Shown: piece after piece, positions 5,750-7,374 of the stretch
Position numbering within the stretch: the stretch's first letter is position 1
Layout of the letters: each line of letters begins with the position of its first letter
DNA from: Gemmatimonadota bacterium
Lineage (GTDB): Bacteria > Gemmatimonadota > Gemmatimonadetes > Gemmatimonadales > Gemmatimonadaceae
NCBI GenBank assembly: GCA_028287225.1
Contig: JAQBPZ010000134.1
Location: forward strand, 1-7,374
DNA length: 7,374 bases
Direction of reading: 5' to 3'
The notes under the pieces: generated by a model
The model's database searches: none
What the model was told of the DNA's origin: nothing
The model's input: the letters and a program-made list of their open reading frames with translations, nothing else
Translations under genes and position numbers: made by a program

Positions 5750-5781
5750 CGCGCAAAGCCGCTGTCCGGCGCGGCGTACGC
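5745..5781. promoter_or_regulatory. Pair of GCGTACGC palindromes upstream of ftcD
   Basis: The self-complementary octamer GCGTACGC occurs at 5745-5752 and 5774-5781, 29 bp apart start to start (about three helical turns). The second ends 28 bp before the ftcD ATG at 5810. The placement suits a dimeric regulator of ftcD, but no regulator or promoter can be identified, and such octamers are not rare in GC-rich DNA. The first overlaps the outer end of the inverted repeat. Confidence 0.3.
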
Positions 5782-5809
5782 TCGCAGCCAACCCCTGAAC
5801 CTGGTTCCC

Positions 5810-7330
5810 ATGAAGCTCATCGAGTGCGTTCCGAACTTCAGTGAAGGCCGCCGCCCCGAGGTGATCGCCGCGATTCGCGACGCGATCGCCGCCGTGGCGG
5901 GCGCGCACGTGCTCGACACCAGCGCCGACGCGAGCCACAACCGCTGCGTCGTCACCTTCGTGGCGCCGATCGACGTGGTGGCCGACGCGGCCTTTGCCGG
6001 CATCCGGACGGCGCACGAGCTGATCGACCTGACGACGCACACCGGCGAGCACCCCCGCATGGGCGCGTCGGACGTGGTGCCGTTCATCCCGCTGGACGGC
6101 GCGACGATGGAGGACTGCATTGCCCTCGCGCGCCAGCTGGGCGAGCGCGTGGGGCGCGAGCTCGCGATCCCGGTGTTCCTCTACGAGCGCGCGGCGACGC
6201 ATCCGGGGCGCGAGAACCTCGCCGACGTGCGACGCGGCGAATTCGAGGGCCTGCGCGCCGAGATCGGGAAGACGCCCCTGCGCACGCCGGACTTCGGCCC
6301 GTCCGCGGTTCACCGGACGGCGGGCGCGGTCGCCATCGGCGCGCGTCCCTTCCTCGTGGCGTACAACGTGTACCTCGGCCCCGCGTCGAACATGCCGGTG
6401 GCGAAGGAGGTGGCGAAGGCGGTGCGCGGCTCGGTCGGGGGACTGAAGTACGTGAAGGGGCTGGGCTTCGAGGTGGATGGGCAGGCGCAGGTCTCCATGA
6501 ACCTGGTGGACACCGAGAAGACGCCGCTCCACCAGGCGTACGACATGGTGAAGATGGAGGCGGAGGCGCGCGGCGTGACGCCCACCTGGAGCGAGCTCGT
6601 TGGGCTGGTGCCGGAGCGCGTGCTGTTCGCGGCCGCGGCGCGCCACATCCGGCTGCGCAACTTCACGCCGGACATGGTGCTGGAGCGCAAGGTGCGCGCG
6701 GCGGTCACGGGGGGCGAATCGCTGAGCGAGTTCGTGGGCTCGGTCGCCTCGCCAAGTCCCACGCCGGGCGGGGGCAGCGTCGCCGCGCATGCGGGCGCGC
6801 TGGCGGCGGCGCTCGCGCAGATGGTCGCCGGCCTCACGATGGGCAAGAAGAAGTACGCGGCGGTGGATGCCGAGATGCGCGAGATCGCCGTGCGCGCCGC
6901 GGAACTCGGCAACACGCTGGCCGCCCTCGTGGCGCGCGACGCGTCGGCCTACGCGGTGGTGGCGGCCGCCTACAAGCTGCCGGCCGAGTCGGACGTGCAG
7001 GCCGGCGAGAAGGCCCGCACGGTCGACGACGCCCTGATGCACGCGGCCGAGGTGCCGCTCGAGACGGCACGCGCCTGCGCCGGCGTCGCCGAGCTGGCGC
7101 TCGCGGTTGCCGAGCGTGGCAACACGAACGCGTCGAGCGATGCCGGCGTCGCCGCCCTGCTCGCCGAGGCGGGGTGCATCGGGGCGAGCTACAACGTGCG
7201 GATCAACGTCACCTCGCTGGGCGACAAGTCGCGCGGCGAGCCGCTCGCCCGCGAGGCGAAGGAGCTGGTGGCGCGGACGCGGGCGCTCGTGGGCCAGGTG
7301 ACGGCGATCGTGGAGAAGGCGCTGGGCTGA
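5810..7330 (+). CDS. ftcD: Fused glutamate formiminotransferase / formimino-tetrahydrofolate cyclodeaminase
   Basis: A 506-residue bifunctional folate enzyme of histidine degradation. The N-terminal formiminotransferase domain (about 1-300) moves the formimino group from N-formimino-L-glutamate to tetrahydrofolate. The C-terminal domain (about 303-500) releases ammonia to give 5,10-methenyl-tetrahydrofolate. The family opening I-E-C-V-P-N-F-S-E-G (4-13) and the G-E-H-P-R-M-G-A motif (79-86) are present; H81 corresponds to catalytic His82 of porcine FTCD. The cyclodeaminase domain shows S-P-T-P-G-G-G-S-V-A-A (316-326) and an Ala-rich all-helical body. Length is close to the mammalian protein (541), and both halves look intact, with no frameshift. 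The ATG at 5810 matches the family start but lacks a Shine-Dalgarno. No hutH, hutU or hutI is in view, so the rest of the pathway, if present, lies elsewhere. The 196 bp upstream hold the inverted repeat and palindromes. Confidence 0.96.
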   Translation: MKLIECVPNFSEGRRPEVIAAIRDAIAAVAGAHVLDTSADASHNRCVVTFVAPIDVVADAAFAGIRTAHELIDLTTHTGEHPRMGASDVVPFIPLDGATMEDCIALARQLGERVGRELAIPVFLYERAATHPGRENLADVRRGEFEGLRAEIGKTPLRTPDFGPSAVHRTAGAVAIGARPFLVAYNVYLGPASNMPVAKEVAKAVRGSVGGLKYVKGLGFEVDGQAQVSMNLVDTEKTPLHQAYDMVKMEAEARGVTPTWSELVGLVPERVLFAAAARHIRLRNFTPDMVLERKVRAAVTGGESLSEFVGSVASPSPTPGGGSVAAHAGALAAALAQMVAGLTMGKKKYAAVDAEMREIAVRAAELGNTLAALVARDASAYAVVAAAYKLPAESDVQAGEKARTVDDALMHAAEVPLETARACAGVAELALAVAERGNTNASSDAGVAALLAEAGCIGASYNVRINVTSLGDKSRGEPLAREAKELVARTRALVGQVTAIVEKALG

Positions 7331-7345
7331 CGATCAACAGACTCA

Positions 7346-7374
7346 ACACAGAGGGCGCAGAGGGAACAGCGAGG
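7346..7374. repeat. Degenerate 9-bp ACAGAGG-type tandem repeat (runs to the window edge)
   Basis: Downstream of ftcD the sequence reads as three imperfect units: ACACAGAGG (7346-7354), GCGCAGAGG (7355-7363) and GAACAGCGAGG (7364-7374, two bases longer). It probably continues beyond the window. Strings of this ACACAGAGG type are, from memory, common in intergenic DNA of Gemmatimonadota, Acidobacteriota and similar environmental genomes, with unknown function. The base composition (A/G-rich) departs from the flanking coding DNA. Confidence 0.55.

Noticed and set aside
5632..5844. 70-codon plus-strand open frame in the phosphatase-ftcD gap
   Set aside because: It runs through the inverted repeat and into ftcD in another frame, has no ribosome binding site and no recognisable composition.
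5504..7042. 512-codon minus-strand open frame across ftcD
   Set aside because: It is antisense to an intact, well-recognised FtcD, is very rich in Arg/His/Ala as expected of a shadow, and has no family signature.

Overview
The window is gene-dense, GC-rich bacterial chromosome (roughly 70% G+C by eye, third codon positions strongly G/C). Identifiable genes are housekeeping or metabolic; I see no phage, transposase, tRNA, rRNA or CRISPR. The gene types, short cysteine-knuckle proteins and periodic intergenic repeats fit a soil or environmental lineage such as Gemmatimonadota, but that placement is an inference from style, not from a marker gene.

Left block (1-4749, all minus strand, transcribed leftwards): trpS (tryptophanyl-tRNA synthetase, with a cysteine pattern typical of an iron-sulfur TrpRS), two short proteins each with a CxxC...CxxC zinc-ribbon signature, an MgtC/SapB-family membrane protein, a D-2-hydroxyacid dehydrogenase, a PilT/PilU-type pilus retraction ATPase, and, running off the left edge, the first 15 codons of a dihydrodipicolinate synthase-family (DapA-like) gene. 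The last four genes are tightly packed (20-nt overlap, 4-nt gap, 4-nt GTGA overlap) and look like one translationally coupled unit. The gaps around the two zinc-ribbon genes are longer (116, 162 and 63 bp), so internal promoters are possible there.

Right block (4762-7330, plus strand): an inositol-monophosphatase-family phosphatase whose start codon lies only 12 bp from the divergent trpS start, then a 196-bp intergenic region, then a fused formiminotransferase-cyclodeaminase (FtcD), a bifunctional folate enzyme of histidine degradation. The intergenic region carries a perfect 17-bp inverted repeat built from helically phased GCGAAT units, plus two GCGTACGC palindromes. A degenerate ACAGAGG-type tandem repeat follows ftcD at the right edge.

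No gene-free stretch exceeds 300 bases. I did not find a convincing undescribed system. The items most worth a second look are the intergenic inverted repeat, the TrpRS cysteine motif, the back-to-back trpS/phosphatase starts, the two zinc-ribbon genes with a shared upstream motif, and the DapA-like start overlapping pilT.
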